Shown: positions 25,777 to 38,200 of the stretch, piece by piece
Position numbering within the stretch: the stretch's first letter is position 1
How the letters are laid out: each line of letters begins with the position of its first letter
Source: Hymenolepis diminuta
Lineage: Eukaryota; Platyhelminthes; Cestoda; Cyclophyllidea; Hymenolepididae
Reading direction: 5' to 3'
NCBI GenBank assembly: GCA_900708905.1
Contig: CAADRB010000043.1
Location: forward strand, 698,514-762,513
Length of the DNA: 64,000 nt
Position numbers and translations under genes: made by a program
Notes under the pieces: generated by a model
Database searches by the model: none
The model's input: only the letters and a program-made list of their open reading frames with translations
Told to the model about the DNA's origin: nothing

Positions 25777-28700
25777 CTATAAGTAAAATGGAATGAAATT
25801 GTAATATAAGACTATATTAGGTAAAAAAGATTTAGTAAAAACTAGATTTACATCGCCTATCGAAGAATCATTCATTATAAATTCCAAACTCTCAGATTCG
25901 GAGTGCACTTGGAGCTAATTTTCGCAAATAAACGTATGTCTGTTAACATAGAGTGAAAGTTTCGCTCACATATGTTTTGATCAATAAATCGATAAAGTCT
26001 ATGCTTACTATAGCGCTAAGTTTCTTTACCTTATTAGACGTTTCGTTGGCTTAAACAGAGAATGACTGATTGTTGAACACTGTAACGTGACAGCAGGAAA
26101 ATTTATTAAATTAGCCATTTAAAGTAAATTACAAATTGAATTAGAATTCTGTTTTATTTGGATTCAGGATTATTTCATAGAAAATATGTATTAGTTGTGG
26201 AGTTCTTAGACTCGTAAATAGAGTAAATGGTAACATTGTCTAATAAATGTTGAAGAAGGGCACTAAAACAGGGAAAAAGATCAAGGTTCACATAGAGTCT
26301 TATTACAAGTGAGTTCTGGATTAGCCAGTTTTCCATTTTGTAATTAATATGTCCAAGTGTGAAAGCTAACTCTCTATGCATTCCCAGAATTACTTTTTAT
26401 TCGTATTCTCTGCGACAATACTTCGGTTTCCCATCCACGGAGCTGGAGTGACGTCTTTTATGTCCCCATGACGCATATTCCCTATCTGCCATCGATTTCC
26501 TCCTTTCTATAACGGCCTCGTTTCACCTAAAAAGTACATCTTTGCTCATGTTCTCACGCGTCCTTACCCAAATGACTCATATAAAGTTACCTTTGCTAAG
26601 CCAACGCATACTCCTATGCCTCCTGCTCATCTCCTCTGTTCCTCAGCGCGCTCCCTTCTCTATTTCTCTCCCTCTCACTTGTTTCAAACTCGTTGTGGCT
26701 TCCTTGAATACACTTTGGTCTGATCAACTGTTGGTGTTCTACTGCACGATTGTTTTTAGCTTTTACTCAAACAGCTACGAATTGGTGACTGTTATTGCTG
26801 CTGTAATCTGATAGCTGTAAACCGTTAGTTGTTATCTTAACTCCAACAAATGTATCAAAATTCCTATATTCGATCTTCTAGGTTTCACAGAGAGTTTTGC
26901 TGATTTAACTGATTAGCCAATCGCATAATCTCGATAAATCTGTCTCTTCTGATTGCTAATTTCAACTTTTAATATCGACTACCGTAAAGTATTGGGAATT
27001 GCTCGTAATAGCCAAAGCAGAATATCTCTTGACAAGATTATACCTTGGTACAGTGCAGAAAGATAAAAGAGGTAAACTTGACGCTAGGCAGGAATCAGTC
27101 ACATCTGGTACATAGTGTCTCAAAGTGAGAATAGGACTGGAGGCCACCGCCACCATACGTCCTTATCACTTCTGATTGATTCATAACTATGACATTACAT
27201 AAGTTATCGTTTGAATTTACTACTGAATTAAAGAATTAGAGGGTTTCATTACATGGTAGGAAATTACAATAAATATTCCCTTCAATCAACACAGGAAGTA
27301 GATAAAAGGGAGATCGAAAGTGATAACCAATGAAATATGTTTCTTTCAACAAGTGACGGGACCTTGGAGATTATTCATGCTCAATTTAGACAGAATGGCT
27401 TAATAAAAAGATAGACTGGTTCCAACTCCGATTTACTTTGACCCGGTAAACTAAGTTCATAAAAGTCCAAAGTGTTGGATCTTCACATTTTATGTAAATT
27501 TACTATCACTGTTTATAAAATCTGAAACTCTGAAAGTTCTCCCTCTCATAACTTGCAAATGGCTGGCAGTTGCATTCCTTAGTACTGCTCTAACTAAATG
27601 TTAGGAGCGAAATAGCTCTTATCAACGATAAGGGTAGGAAAACGGCTCTACGATTACCCCTCACGGGCTATCAATTAACAGCAAAATACTGCGAAAATCC
27701 CCGTTAAGAAGCTCTGACCTCACACAACAACAATCAGTCCTAAATCCATATGAAAATAAAATGATCAATCAAATGCGTCTATCTGTTTAAAAACGATCGA
27801 ATTTTTACAGTCATATAAAGCAATGGGCTATGGGTTCAAAATTTTGAGAAAATAAGATATTAAGGACATATGAATGATCCGTGTCTGGCATAATGAAAGA
27901 CAAGTCTATTTAATCTGAATCAAGAATTGTTCAAATCTTGAGAACATTCTTCCCTTTTCTATAAACAATATGTTTATCCTGGAATAGAGTCCTATTCTAC
28001 AACACTTCTCCATCCGATACAGGGCATCTCAGCAAAAAAGCAGAAATAATTAATTAGTTGACGACATTCCTTTGATTTCAACTCCACGTTCTTTTCTAGA
28101 TTAGTTGAAAATGGCAACGAAGAACAAAAAGATTCTTTCCTTTAGTAGAACAATTTTTTCAAGAAAGACAAAGTTCTTGATGCTGGATACCAATGCTTCC
28201 AAGGGATCGGTAAGTAAACGGAAAAATGTCGCTTAAATGTAAGCCTATCGCTGAGTTTCCAAATCCTCATATTATAGAGGAGGTGATATTCTTGTAGTAT
28301 CGTATCGTAATGTATTGTCAGAGCGTTCCCGATATTGTTAAGTTTCCAACTGTACTAGTCGAGACTTTGTTCCAATCCTGTATTGGTTGCACGTATAACA
28401 TGTTGACATCTCTTTGTAAATTCAGTTCAAATTCAGATTTAGCTAACCGCGGATTTTGTGGCCTGAAAACATAAGTGTAGAGTTCTACTCGATCCTCACA
28501 AGATATAATACCATGATATCGTAGGGAACCAGGAAGTGTTCTTCCACTCGTAAAAAACTCCAGGGAGAGGATAGTATTTTAAAAGACTTTAAAAAGCTGC
28601 TTCTGAGCTGCATATTAACCAGGACTCAATTTAAATTCAAATGGTTGCAGCTCCCTGATTTACTGACTAGTCGAGATGGCTGTCATTTGTAGTTGGACCT

Positions 28701-30108
28701 TCACCTGGAAGATCAGCGATGGGTGATAGTAGGTCACCTTATATCGAACTTGGTGATAAAAGAGTACTCGTATTGTGAAATATGAAATCAATATATTCTA
28801 GAGGAAGTTGACCTATTTGAAGTGTGGAGCTATTGCAGATTCAGAATAGTTTTTGAAGGCAAGTTTACTATTACCTCTAACTAGAATATAGATCAATAAG
28901 TATTTGATATGTTTGTCCGATTTTTATTTGTTACCCAAAACAAGATAAATATTACAGTTTTTCATTGTGGATCACGGAGACATAAATATCTCATTACAGA
29001 CTATGGAAAAGGAATTGAATAAAAGTAGAAAACAAAGTGTAAATAACATAAAAAGATCCTTGCACTCAGGTTATAGTTATTTTGCTTCTGAAGTATGGTT
29101 CACTGTTTTCCTATCAAATATCAGTAATTGATCTCTGTTTTCTGAATAAATCCGTATTCGCGAGGCTAGTTATAATAATATGGGTGGTTGGATTTTCTTT
29201 AACAGCTAAGATACTGATAGGATGCTAAGAGCTAATATAATTTCGTCATAGTAGAGCTTACTAGAGATCACTTAGGGCGAATTGCGAGAGGTTTGCCTGT
29301 CATTAATTTTTCGATATATACAAGTACACCACTCTTTAACCTCCTATCTCATTCTTCAGCTTCTCATTAAATACCAAATTCTCTTCGTCTGATCATGCTG
29401 AATAGATTGTAGAACTCTAGCAGTAATAAATCAGTTATCTACCGTGAAATATGCCGGTAGTTGAGTGAACTGTGTCGGGGCGGAAATATTCTATTGATGT
29501 TAAAAAACATTTTATTAGTTTTCCTCCTTAAGAACAATACATATTTCTTCTATGTCATATGCTTCCCATGAGGTTTACGTTCGTATTCTTCGAGACGATA
29601 AATGACACTGGTTTACTACCTAACTGACTTGTGTTCTCTCTTTATTAGAAATTGGAATACAAGGTTGTATCTCGTAACACTGTTCTTTTCTTAAATTTCA
29701 CTACTAATGCTACTTATTTGATCAAACCCTCAACTTCAACATGTAAATTTTGCTACATATTTTACACATGCAAAGAGCTACACCTAATGCTACCTAGCCT
29801 TTTGGTTATTATATGAAAAGATACATCCTACTTATTAATCATAAGCGTTTGTAAATATTCAGTACTGAGCAATTTAACCGCCCTATCACGTCAATTACTT
29901 CGTCAGCTTACAACCGTTTTGCGGTGTTTCGCCCTATGATATTAAATTCGTTTGGTGGCCCATTCAGGTTTATATCTATTTTAGTACCCTGCCTGCATGA
30001 ATTTGAATAAAATTGAGGACAGCTATAAAAGAAAATAATAAAACTAAACCCGTATATGAAAAAATATAAAAGATCACTACGTACACAATAAAAGAGTATA
30101 CTTTTTAA
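25777..30108. other. Intergenic stretch, no supportable gene
   Basis: About 4.3 kb. A pyrimidine-rich patch at 26440-26820 carries an 89-aa frame without motif support. Nothing else stands out. Confidence 0.5.
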
Positions 30109-31068
30109 CTAAGAACCGCGATCACGCTGAATATATTCAGAGAGAATAGCAATTTCCTCTTGCACACACTTCATAAAGGCATCTTTATCTTCTGCTTTCC
30201 TTTTGAGAGCATCATAACAGGCCCATTCTAATGGAAGATAAAATTTTGAATAGCATGGAGCCTCCAAAGACCACATTCGCCATCTGTTTTTGTCTAAAAA
30301 TTTCTCTCGGAAGGAATAGCATTTTATTAATTTCGCCCACAATAATTCGTACACACTAAATCTCTTCGTATCGTCTTTATTGTGAAGCCACAAAATTTCG
30401 ATATTTTGATGATTTGTACAATGCTGCAAGATCTCAACTAAGTCTGTAGTCATTTTGCTTGTATCCTTGAAATTCAACTTGTTTATCAGATAGAAAATGC
30501 AGTCGGCCTTCTCAATAGCTTTGCTGAGTGCCTCATCGTGTGAATTTTTCGAAATAAGCATGTAGTCAATTTCAATAATTGTAGGAATTGACATTTTCAA
30601 ACAATCAGTTCTGAGAAGAGTGAAAATGTCATCACGATCCCGAGCTTCGATTCCTCGATTCGATATACTGATAAGAAGTGGTAGTAATTCCCTAAAGGAC
30701 TCGGTCTTACATTTGTTCACCGATGCTAGTATCAGACATCTAACTCTTTGCAGAACGGCAGGGTATTTGTTACTTATCGGCTTATTCTGAAAACATTTAA
30801 AGCGTTCTTGTTTGTATGCATCGATTTCCGGAAGATTTTTAAACTGCGTAGGGCCAATTCCGTCGGGCCAGATAAGAGAGAATATGTACCGATCAATCCA
30901 CTCTAGACCTTTGAGATATTGATCTACTTGAATTGGAATTTCTTTGAATTCACTCCTAAAGTTTGATCCATTTGTCTCACGGATCGATTTGACCAATTCT
31001 ATTACATCCCCTACGTTAGAAACACCAGGAAGGCATCCTTCAAAATGTGTTGATTTAGTAAGTATTAC
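30109..31068 (-). CDS. Terminal exon of an unrecognised gene; tandem degenerate ARF/ARL-like G domains proposed
   Basis: One uninterrupted exon of 960 nt (319 codons plus stop) after an acceptor AG at 31070-31069; upstream exons are unresolved. I do not recognise the gene. Residues 1-60 resemble the end of an ARF-type domain: VILTKSTHFEGCLPG at the G4/NKxD place, and IPIQVDQYLKGLEWIDRYI at the G5 end, where ARLs have ...GLxEGLxWL. Residues about 108-295 then follow a second ARF order: RVRCLILASVNKCKTESF at the P-loop (GxxxxGKT replaced by ASVNKCKT), IPTIIEIDYMLI at switch I, IEKADCIFYLINKLN, IEILWLHNKDD at G4, and WRMWSLEAPC...LPLEWACYDAL at G5/C-terminus. A coiled, charged tail follows. If right, nucleotide binding is probably lost in the second domain. 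This is motif-order inference only. A possible preceding exon ends at ...SASFYAM just before a GTAAAT near 31160. Confidence 0.6.
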   Translation of the reverse strand, partial: VILTKSTHFEGCLPGVSNVGDVIELVKSIRETNGSNFRSEFKEIPIQVDQYLKGLEWIDRYIFSLIWPDGIGPTQFKNLPEIDAYKQERFKCFQNKPISNKYPAVLQRVRCLILASVNKCKTESFRELLPLLISISNRGIEARDRDDIFTLLRTDCLKMSIPTIIEIDYMLISKNSHDEALSKAIEKADCIFYLINKLNFKDTSKMTTDLVEILQHCTNHQNIEILWLHNKDDTKRFSVYELLWAKLIKCYSFREKFLDKNRWRMWSLEAPCYSKFYLPLEWACYDALKRKAEDKDAFMKCVQEEIAILSEYIQRDRGS

Positions 31069-32146
31069 CTAAAAAGTAATCCATTATTCTATTAATTTAT
31101 ATTAAATAAATAAATAAATTAATTGAATAAAAATAAATAAAAAAGATTTTTGCAATTTACCATAGCATAAAACGAAGCAGATTGACAGAACTGTATTATG
31201 AGACTCTGTTTCAAATGATTTTTAATAAATAAATGACAGATCAGATGGTATTAGTAAAGAATTTGATCTATCGTTAGTTAATTAAAATTGATAAACTATA
31301 TTATCGCTCTGATTACTTTAAAGAATCCAAAAATGCTCTAACAAAGTTAAATTTAAATTTAATTAGTGAAATTCGATCGGAAATTTTAATCAAGATTGAT
31401 AATATGTGAGATTCATTTGACTAAAGCACAAATTTGTTATAATATATGTTGAAAATTATGACCAACGAATTCTAGATGCTGAGGAAGAAGATTTTATTTC
31501 GTAATTGTACCATCACCAGGTTGCCTCGAAAGTTGATTGCTCTAAAATATCCTTTTTGGACTTTTTAAATCGTTAACAAGAAGTATACATTTAATGTTAC
31601 ATTGGAGATATATGATGAGACAAAATTCTACTTCGTTTGTTCAAATGGAAGCTAAATCAATATGGAGATTTCAGATCACTGTGACTTATTTAGAAATATT
31701 TTCATCTTATTAGTTCATTTTCAGTCACGCATGAAATATACGGAATCGGTTGATTTGTTCTTAATTGGAAGCGAATTTTAATTAATTTTTATCTGGGTCT
31801 GATATGAATAACATTGTAATAACTTTTGAGTGCAAATATTAAAGCAATGCCGCAATAATCAGTTCATCCAGTTGTATAAAATGTCAGTTAGTTGAAATTA
31901 AACTCCCAAGAAAATTGATAAAGTTAAATTTTCAAATATTTTGGTTTCCAAACGGTGCTTGAAATTTTCCTGTTGATGTTATTCACTAGGATAAGCATTA
32001 TTTTGGCGTAAATAACAAAAATAATTGACTTCGTACTAAAAGATTGCATTTTTATTAAAATATGAATGTTAAAACACAATACTGTATAGTTTCAAAATTG
32101 AAAGATATTGTAAGTGGTCTTTATATAAAATAGCTTGATACCACGA
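31069..32146. promoter_or_regulatory. Divergent inter-gene region between the ARL-like gene and MEIOB
   Basis: About 1.1 kb, strongly AT-rich. It must hold the 5' exon(s) of the minus-strand gene and the MEIOB promoter. The short frame before 31160 (minus) is the best exon candidate; the rest is featureless. Confidence 0.4.
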
Positions 32147-32156
32147 TATAAAAAGG
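32147..32156 (+). promoter_or_regulatory. TATA box candidate for MEIOB
   Basis: TATAAAAAGG, a strong TATA consensus, 48 nt before the start codon at 32204. Confidence 0.5.
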
Positions 32157-32203
32157 TGCGCGTAGTATGACTATTATTCTAGTTATCGATTTTTATCCCG
32201 ACG

Positions 32204-35200
32204 ATGAATAATGCGTGTAGCGCCATAACCACTACAAATGAAAAGTTGTCTACAATTGCTAGTATAAATAAAGGCGGGCAGAAGGTTAATCTTCTTGGAA
32301 TTGTTCTCCACAAATCAAGCATTAAACGTGTAGACAGTAAAGATGGTCAGCAACCGTGTCGGGGTGTATTTTCATTTGTTCTTCGAGATAACTTACATTC
32401 ATGGATAAATGTAAATTATTGGGGCTCTTATAAATCAGCTGGAGAAATAGCGGCTAGCTTTTCACTTGGTAAATTTCGTCTAATTGAATTAACTTGCTTA
32501 AGGTGATGTTGTATTGGTATTGCAAGGTCAAACGAAAATAATAAACGAAGGATCCTACGAAGAAACATACATGTTTCAAACGCCATGCAATTTCACTATT
32601 TTACTAAACGAAAATCGCTCGCGTATTCTTCCGTACAGTTGCATTAATAAGACCCAAATTAACAAGCTTCAAGTAAATGCAAATTCCGATACGAAATAGT
32701 TTCATTTCTCCATATTTTACATGTCATAGCATTATGAAGATATGTACGTATTTCACACTTTATATATTAAAATTATAATTTTTGGCACCATCTCGTAATC
32801 TGACTTTATTCATGAAACTATTCCTATTATCAATTTGCTAAATCTCGAGAAATTCCATATTCGTTATTTCATACTTTTGATCGCTTTTGCCTATGGTAAC
32901 TGTCTTTGGGGTTCTAAATCCTTATTTTTGATAACTTAACTCTCTATTTTCTTTACAATGTTACCGTATAAACTATGCGATGCCTAGCCGTCTGTAATAT
33001 TTTATATAATAGCGATTTACCGTCTACTGTAATCAACTAAGTAGAGATAATATTTATTTTTCAGACTGAACTTCTTTGTCCTCCGGAATATCACATCACT
33101 CTGAAGCAAATAATCCAATATATCTATAAAGCTAATGCGCCCGTTGGAAACACTCAAACTCAGAATTTTATTCCCATTAATCAGCAGCCCGTCAAATATC
33201 AGCCCCACTTCTTCACCTTCTTTGCTGCCGTAATGGAAGTGGGTGAAATGAAATCGGCAGTTGTTAAAAGAATTCCACAAAAGTTCGCAATCCCTGAGTT
33301 GATGAATCCGGGCCTCAATACCTCTGCCGATGACGGAAAGAACAGTCAGCGCTTACTTCATAAGTGTGAAATCACCCTGATTGATGAGACTTGTGGTCAC
33401 TTTCCTATGATCCTCTGGAATGAAGATCTCATCATGTATGCTCTTCGATTCTGGAAATCCAAGGTAAACAATTATTTCTTGAAAGTGTCTTGTATACTGG
33501 CTTATTTCAGCTCACTTTTTATAATACAACGGGCTACATCTTATGGTTAATATTTCATGTCATCGCTAAGATTACCTTAGTCGGGTATTATCCATAAATG
33601 TAAGGAGTAAGATTGATTGCTAAAATTGCTCACTCTCAGTAATCAGTCCTTAAGGTATTAAAGAAATGGGACGATATCTTCAAATATTTTTTAAAGCCTT
33701 CGAATGCTTGAACTTTATCAACGTCGGTTTATTGAAATTTTAGCCTTTCCGATACGCTATTGTAATTCTCATTAAAAGAGATATTCAAAAACTAAACCGG
33801 ACGTACAAAAACTAATTTATGGTAAATACAAGATTTTAAGAGCGAACTTTCTTTAATTCACTGGTCTTGCTGTAGAAAATTTTTAAGTTTTAACACCAAA
33901 TTTTAAATAGTAGGCTCTTTTGTACAGTCTATATAGCTTAATAACTGGCTGATTAAGTAGCTTTTAATTAACTTTCCGTGATTATTAGTTTTAAATACTA
34001 AGTGTAGCTGTTACAAGCATGGGTCGGCAGTGATCTGATCAGATATTCGTTACATACATTCACATAGACTAACAACTTACCATTGGGTTCGGATATTACA
34101 GGTATATTGTGAAATTGGTTGTTAGAGTAAGAATCTGTAGTACTTGCGAACGCAGATTCACAGGTCTGCTCTGCCTTGCTGTTTCGCGCCCCTACCGACT
34201 CATAACTATTTATCAAACAAAGACTACGAAATCAGACATCCTCTCTGATAGTGCTTTACACAAAATACCATTTTCAATTATCCGGTTTAGGCGTTTTATC
34301 AACTCTCCTTTTTACAAAGCTCTCTCTCCCCTCTCTTTTCTCTGCTAGCTTTGCTAGGGTTATTGCTACTTTATTGGCGAGCACGCCTTCACTTGCACCC
34401 AACTCAAACATCTCACTGCATAAACTACTGCATAATTCACTGGCCTTTCCATCTATCTAACTAAGTTCTGGACTTCCAACCCACAAGGATGGTTTGCCCA
34501 CTCTGAGTCTTATTTCCGGTGGCGTAATACTAGAAGTGAACTCACAAAGTTGCCTCCTTGTCTGAAATGGAAGAGTTCCAGACACTCATGCAGCAGCTCC
34601 ATGTTGGAGAATGTAACCTATCAGCGATTTATCGGCATATAAATAATAACAACGTCGACTTCAGTTTTTTCCGGCAGGTGTGCCCTCACAGGCTCTCTCC
34701 ACTTATTCAACAGATGGTCCTCCTGATGTCCTACTCGAGCCTCCATGTGAATTCTCGGAAAGTACATCAACCAGTCATCAGATGTGGCTACTGAGCCTGG
34801 ATTCCCACGTACTAGCCACATCTTATTTATTAGTGACCCCAAAAGCAAGTTGCGCTTTAAGACCGATACAGTAACAGGCCGTTTAAAAATTAGAAGACTA
34901 ACGGTATTTTAGACAATAGCAGAGAAAAGAGAGAGAGGAGAGAGAGATTCGTAAAAGGGAGAGTTGGTAACACTGGGTAGGTGAAAGTGGTATTTTGCTT
35001 AAAGGCCAAATAAAGTACTTTCAGAAAGGATGTCTGATCTCGCGGTCTTTGTTTGATAAATAGTTAGGAGTCGGTAGGTCCGCGAAACGTAGCAAGACAA
35101 CGGACCTATGAATCAGCGTGCACACGTAGTACATGGCAGATGAATGTAAACTTACAGCTAGTGCAATTTAAAACCGATGTTTGTGTTGTGTCTAGTTGAA

Positions 35201-38200
35201 TCTAGTCTTGTCTTGACAGTTGTTATAACGTTTATACCAAAGAGATTAAACTGCATAAGCTTGTTTGCCAACGTACGGACGGATGCAAAGTAGGAGGTCA
35301 CCACTCGGCACAAATCGTTTTAGAATGGTCAAGAGAGAGATAGCAGAATTCGAGTTTCTCATCAGTGAGGCACCATGCTGCTCTTCTATACAGATGAATA
35401 TTAGTAAACTTTCCGCGCATATTATTATCTCAAGAATGACTAGAGATGTTGGTACTTGCCAACGATGTGCCTTCATTTTGCCTCAGTTTACTTTTTTACC
35501 TGTGTGCCAACTAAACCTGCTGGTAGGTAATAAAAAATAATTTTAACCAGAATGTGGCAATTACATTTTACCTCAACTCTTCTCTCACCACACATTCACG
35601 TAACACTTTTTATTACTTAAAATATTTGCGACCTAGGCGGTGGAAGTGAGAGGGGAGATGAACTTTTGTTCACCTCTCCCTCTCTCCTTACGTACAGGAC
35701 GGAAGAAAACTTATGGAGGTGAAATATTAACTAAATTGCAGCTAATGACAAATTTTCACTTGTGTGCGCGAGTGCCAGGGATAACCAGCGGGCGCGAATT
35801 TTCTTTCAAATGAGCTATAGTTTCCCATAAAAAGATGAATTTCCGCAATAAATTTAACAGCAGATTTAATTCAAGATATCCTTGGATAAAAATCATGTGT
35901 TATATAAGCAAGTTTGTTCTTTTAGTGGAGGAACATTATGGAAATTGATTCATTTCCCTAAAAAAACTAGCCTATATATGGAGCTCTTACATTAACATTC
36001 ATCCATGCCAGTATTTATCGGAAATATGAAATGATAAATCTCATATATATGTATATACGATGTTCGTAGGTAAGTATTGTTTGATTATGAAAATGCAAAG
36101 CTTTCGAAGGAGAGGAGAAAATAAAGGCATGAAAAGTTCGTTCTTGAAAGGTGAAGATTTCTGGGGTCCTGGAGTTGTAATCGAAACTCCTTTTTTATGT
36201 AAACTTGAGAAGTTAATTTCGGTTGCAGATTAGTTTCCAAGGTGATTGTTGTAAGGCATAACTGTTTTATGGACAAATATTTATGCTCAATCGTGTTTTC
36301 ACTGTCATATTTACCAAACCCGTGTGAATTTGTTTGGAGACAAAGAAAGCGCTCATCTTAAATTGCACTGGCTTAAAGATTCGGTGGAGGCACTATTTCT
36401 ATCTCCATTATTGAAGTGCTATAATTTTCATCCCTGATATAAGATGCGAATGTTTTTATTTTATTGCCATTTTCCCTATGTTTTTCCACTGATTTAAATC
36501 GCATTATTTGACTAATGGCCTCAGTTATTCTAGTCGAACAGATTTTGATGTTCAGATAAACTCATGTGTTATATATTTGTAGATTATTAGAGTTTTTATG
36601 GTTATATTTCAGTTCCTGATACATCATGTGAATATACTATCAAGCTTACTTGCCGATAGTCTCATCGGCAGAGTTCTATACTAAAGGGTTCTAATAAGCG
36701 TTTACCTTGTCAGAGGCTTCATAGGAGTAGAAAAAGTATGTTGAACCTAAGCGGGATCACCAATTCGTAAGGAGCCAAATAGTAGGACCGGTAGATATAA
36801 GACTTGGAATGAGATAGGAGTAGGGGTAAGGGTCATTACGATCTACAAGCCAATACCCCAACCAGAAGAGTGAAAAACACAGGATCTCTTTGGTATAGCG
36901 GAAACTTATTACATTTCACTTCGAATCATGTAGTGTACATGGCTATTTATACTAGTTTATATAATCAATATTGAAGTTAACAGTTGTTTCAATAAAAATG
37001 GGATAAAATAAGATAAGAATAAATTCATCAAGAGAAAGAATTTAATTTTTCATAATTAAGTTTTCGACTTGACACCTCCCATTTAAGTCGCGTTCTGTTC
37101 TTGTAGATCTTCTAATTCACTAACAGTTCTCTGGTTGGATTAAAATTCCATTCTGGTGACATATCCTATATTGAAGAGAGTATTCGAATGATTGGCGCAG
37201 CTTCGGTCTGCTTTTCTCCATTATTTATTCCATTGGAGATTTCCTATCAAGTCTTGGATGAACAGCCGTCCAGAAGTTTACGAAAACAGCTTTTAGGTTT
37301 TCTTTCATCACTCCCTCTCTTTTCTATAGAACCTGCTCTTTTCCTTTCTTTTGGTTCAAAGCTTTTGCTCCTGATGCCTGGAACTTTTGATTTACTTTTG
37401 ATCCAGGTTTCAATTTAGTAGCTCCCATAGAAACTAGTCTAGGGTGCTGCTTCCTTTTCTCCCCCTTCTTTGGCTTGTTTTTGTTCCATATTCACACAAA
37501 TTCTTCCATGGATTTTCATTCCACTCCACATCACCTGACTGACCTTCGGTTTAACTTTCCTGATTGCGTTCTTTCTTCTAATGATAATATTTTAATGGGA
37601 CTTATCAGAGAAAAAGTTGGATAAAAAGAGAGAAGGTAAGAGAGATGTTTGGTCGAAACTACGGAACGTTTGATTCTAGGCAAGGGGTAGATTACATCTG
37701 GGTATTTATAGACAGAATCGGTAAACAAATGAAATAGTTAGAGGACAGTATTAGAATCCAAATGGAATTTGAAAAGGGGAAATGTTGTCTAATGATCATT
37801 TGAGTTCCCAAAGGAATTTTGATAAACGAATCAATGTACATGTGAAGATGAGATCTTGCTAATTGATAGTGGTTTTGACAAACGTCAAGCAGTCTAAAAA
37901 TATTAATTCAGTTCCTGAAAACAGTCAGTCATATAAGACTGCTGAAATTGTATTCGAAAAATAATTTTTCTGTTAAGCGTTTCAAATGAATACACATTAA
38001 CCCGAGCATTTCTTATTATTAAAGAAATTGAATTCTTCATAAATTTCATTTTGATGTTTCATAATATAATGAGAAATTCCAATTGTATTTGCTTCTCCTG
38101 TGGCATCTGAGGTTTTGTATGTAGCTCTCAATACTTTTATACTCCCACACCCATAAATATGAATGTTGCCTAGCAGTAACCTTCACATCGTTATTGTGAC

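Larger units (their letters stand above)
34136..35133 (+). mobile_element. Decayed Gypsy-type fragment between inverted LTR-like arms (MEIOB intron 3)
   Basis: A 5' LTR-like arm (34136-34372) begins TGTAGTAC. It is followed at once by TTGGCGAGCACGCC, placed and built like a primer-binding site. Gag-like and protease-like peptides follow. The right arm (about 34910-35133) matches the left arm in inverted, not direct, orientation. No reverse transcriptase or integrase lies between them. Confidence 0.7.

Noticed and set aside
26542..26811. 89-aa plus frame in a pyrimidine-rich patch
   Set aside because: Leu/Ser-rich composition follows from the base composition; no family motif.
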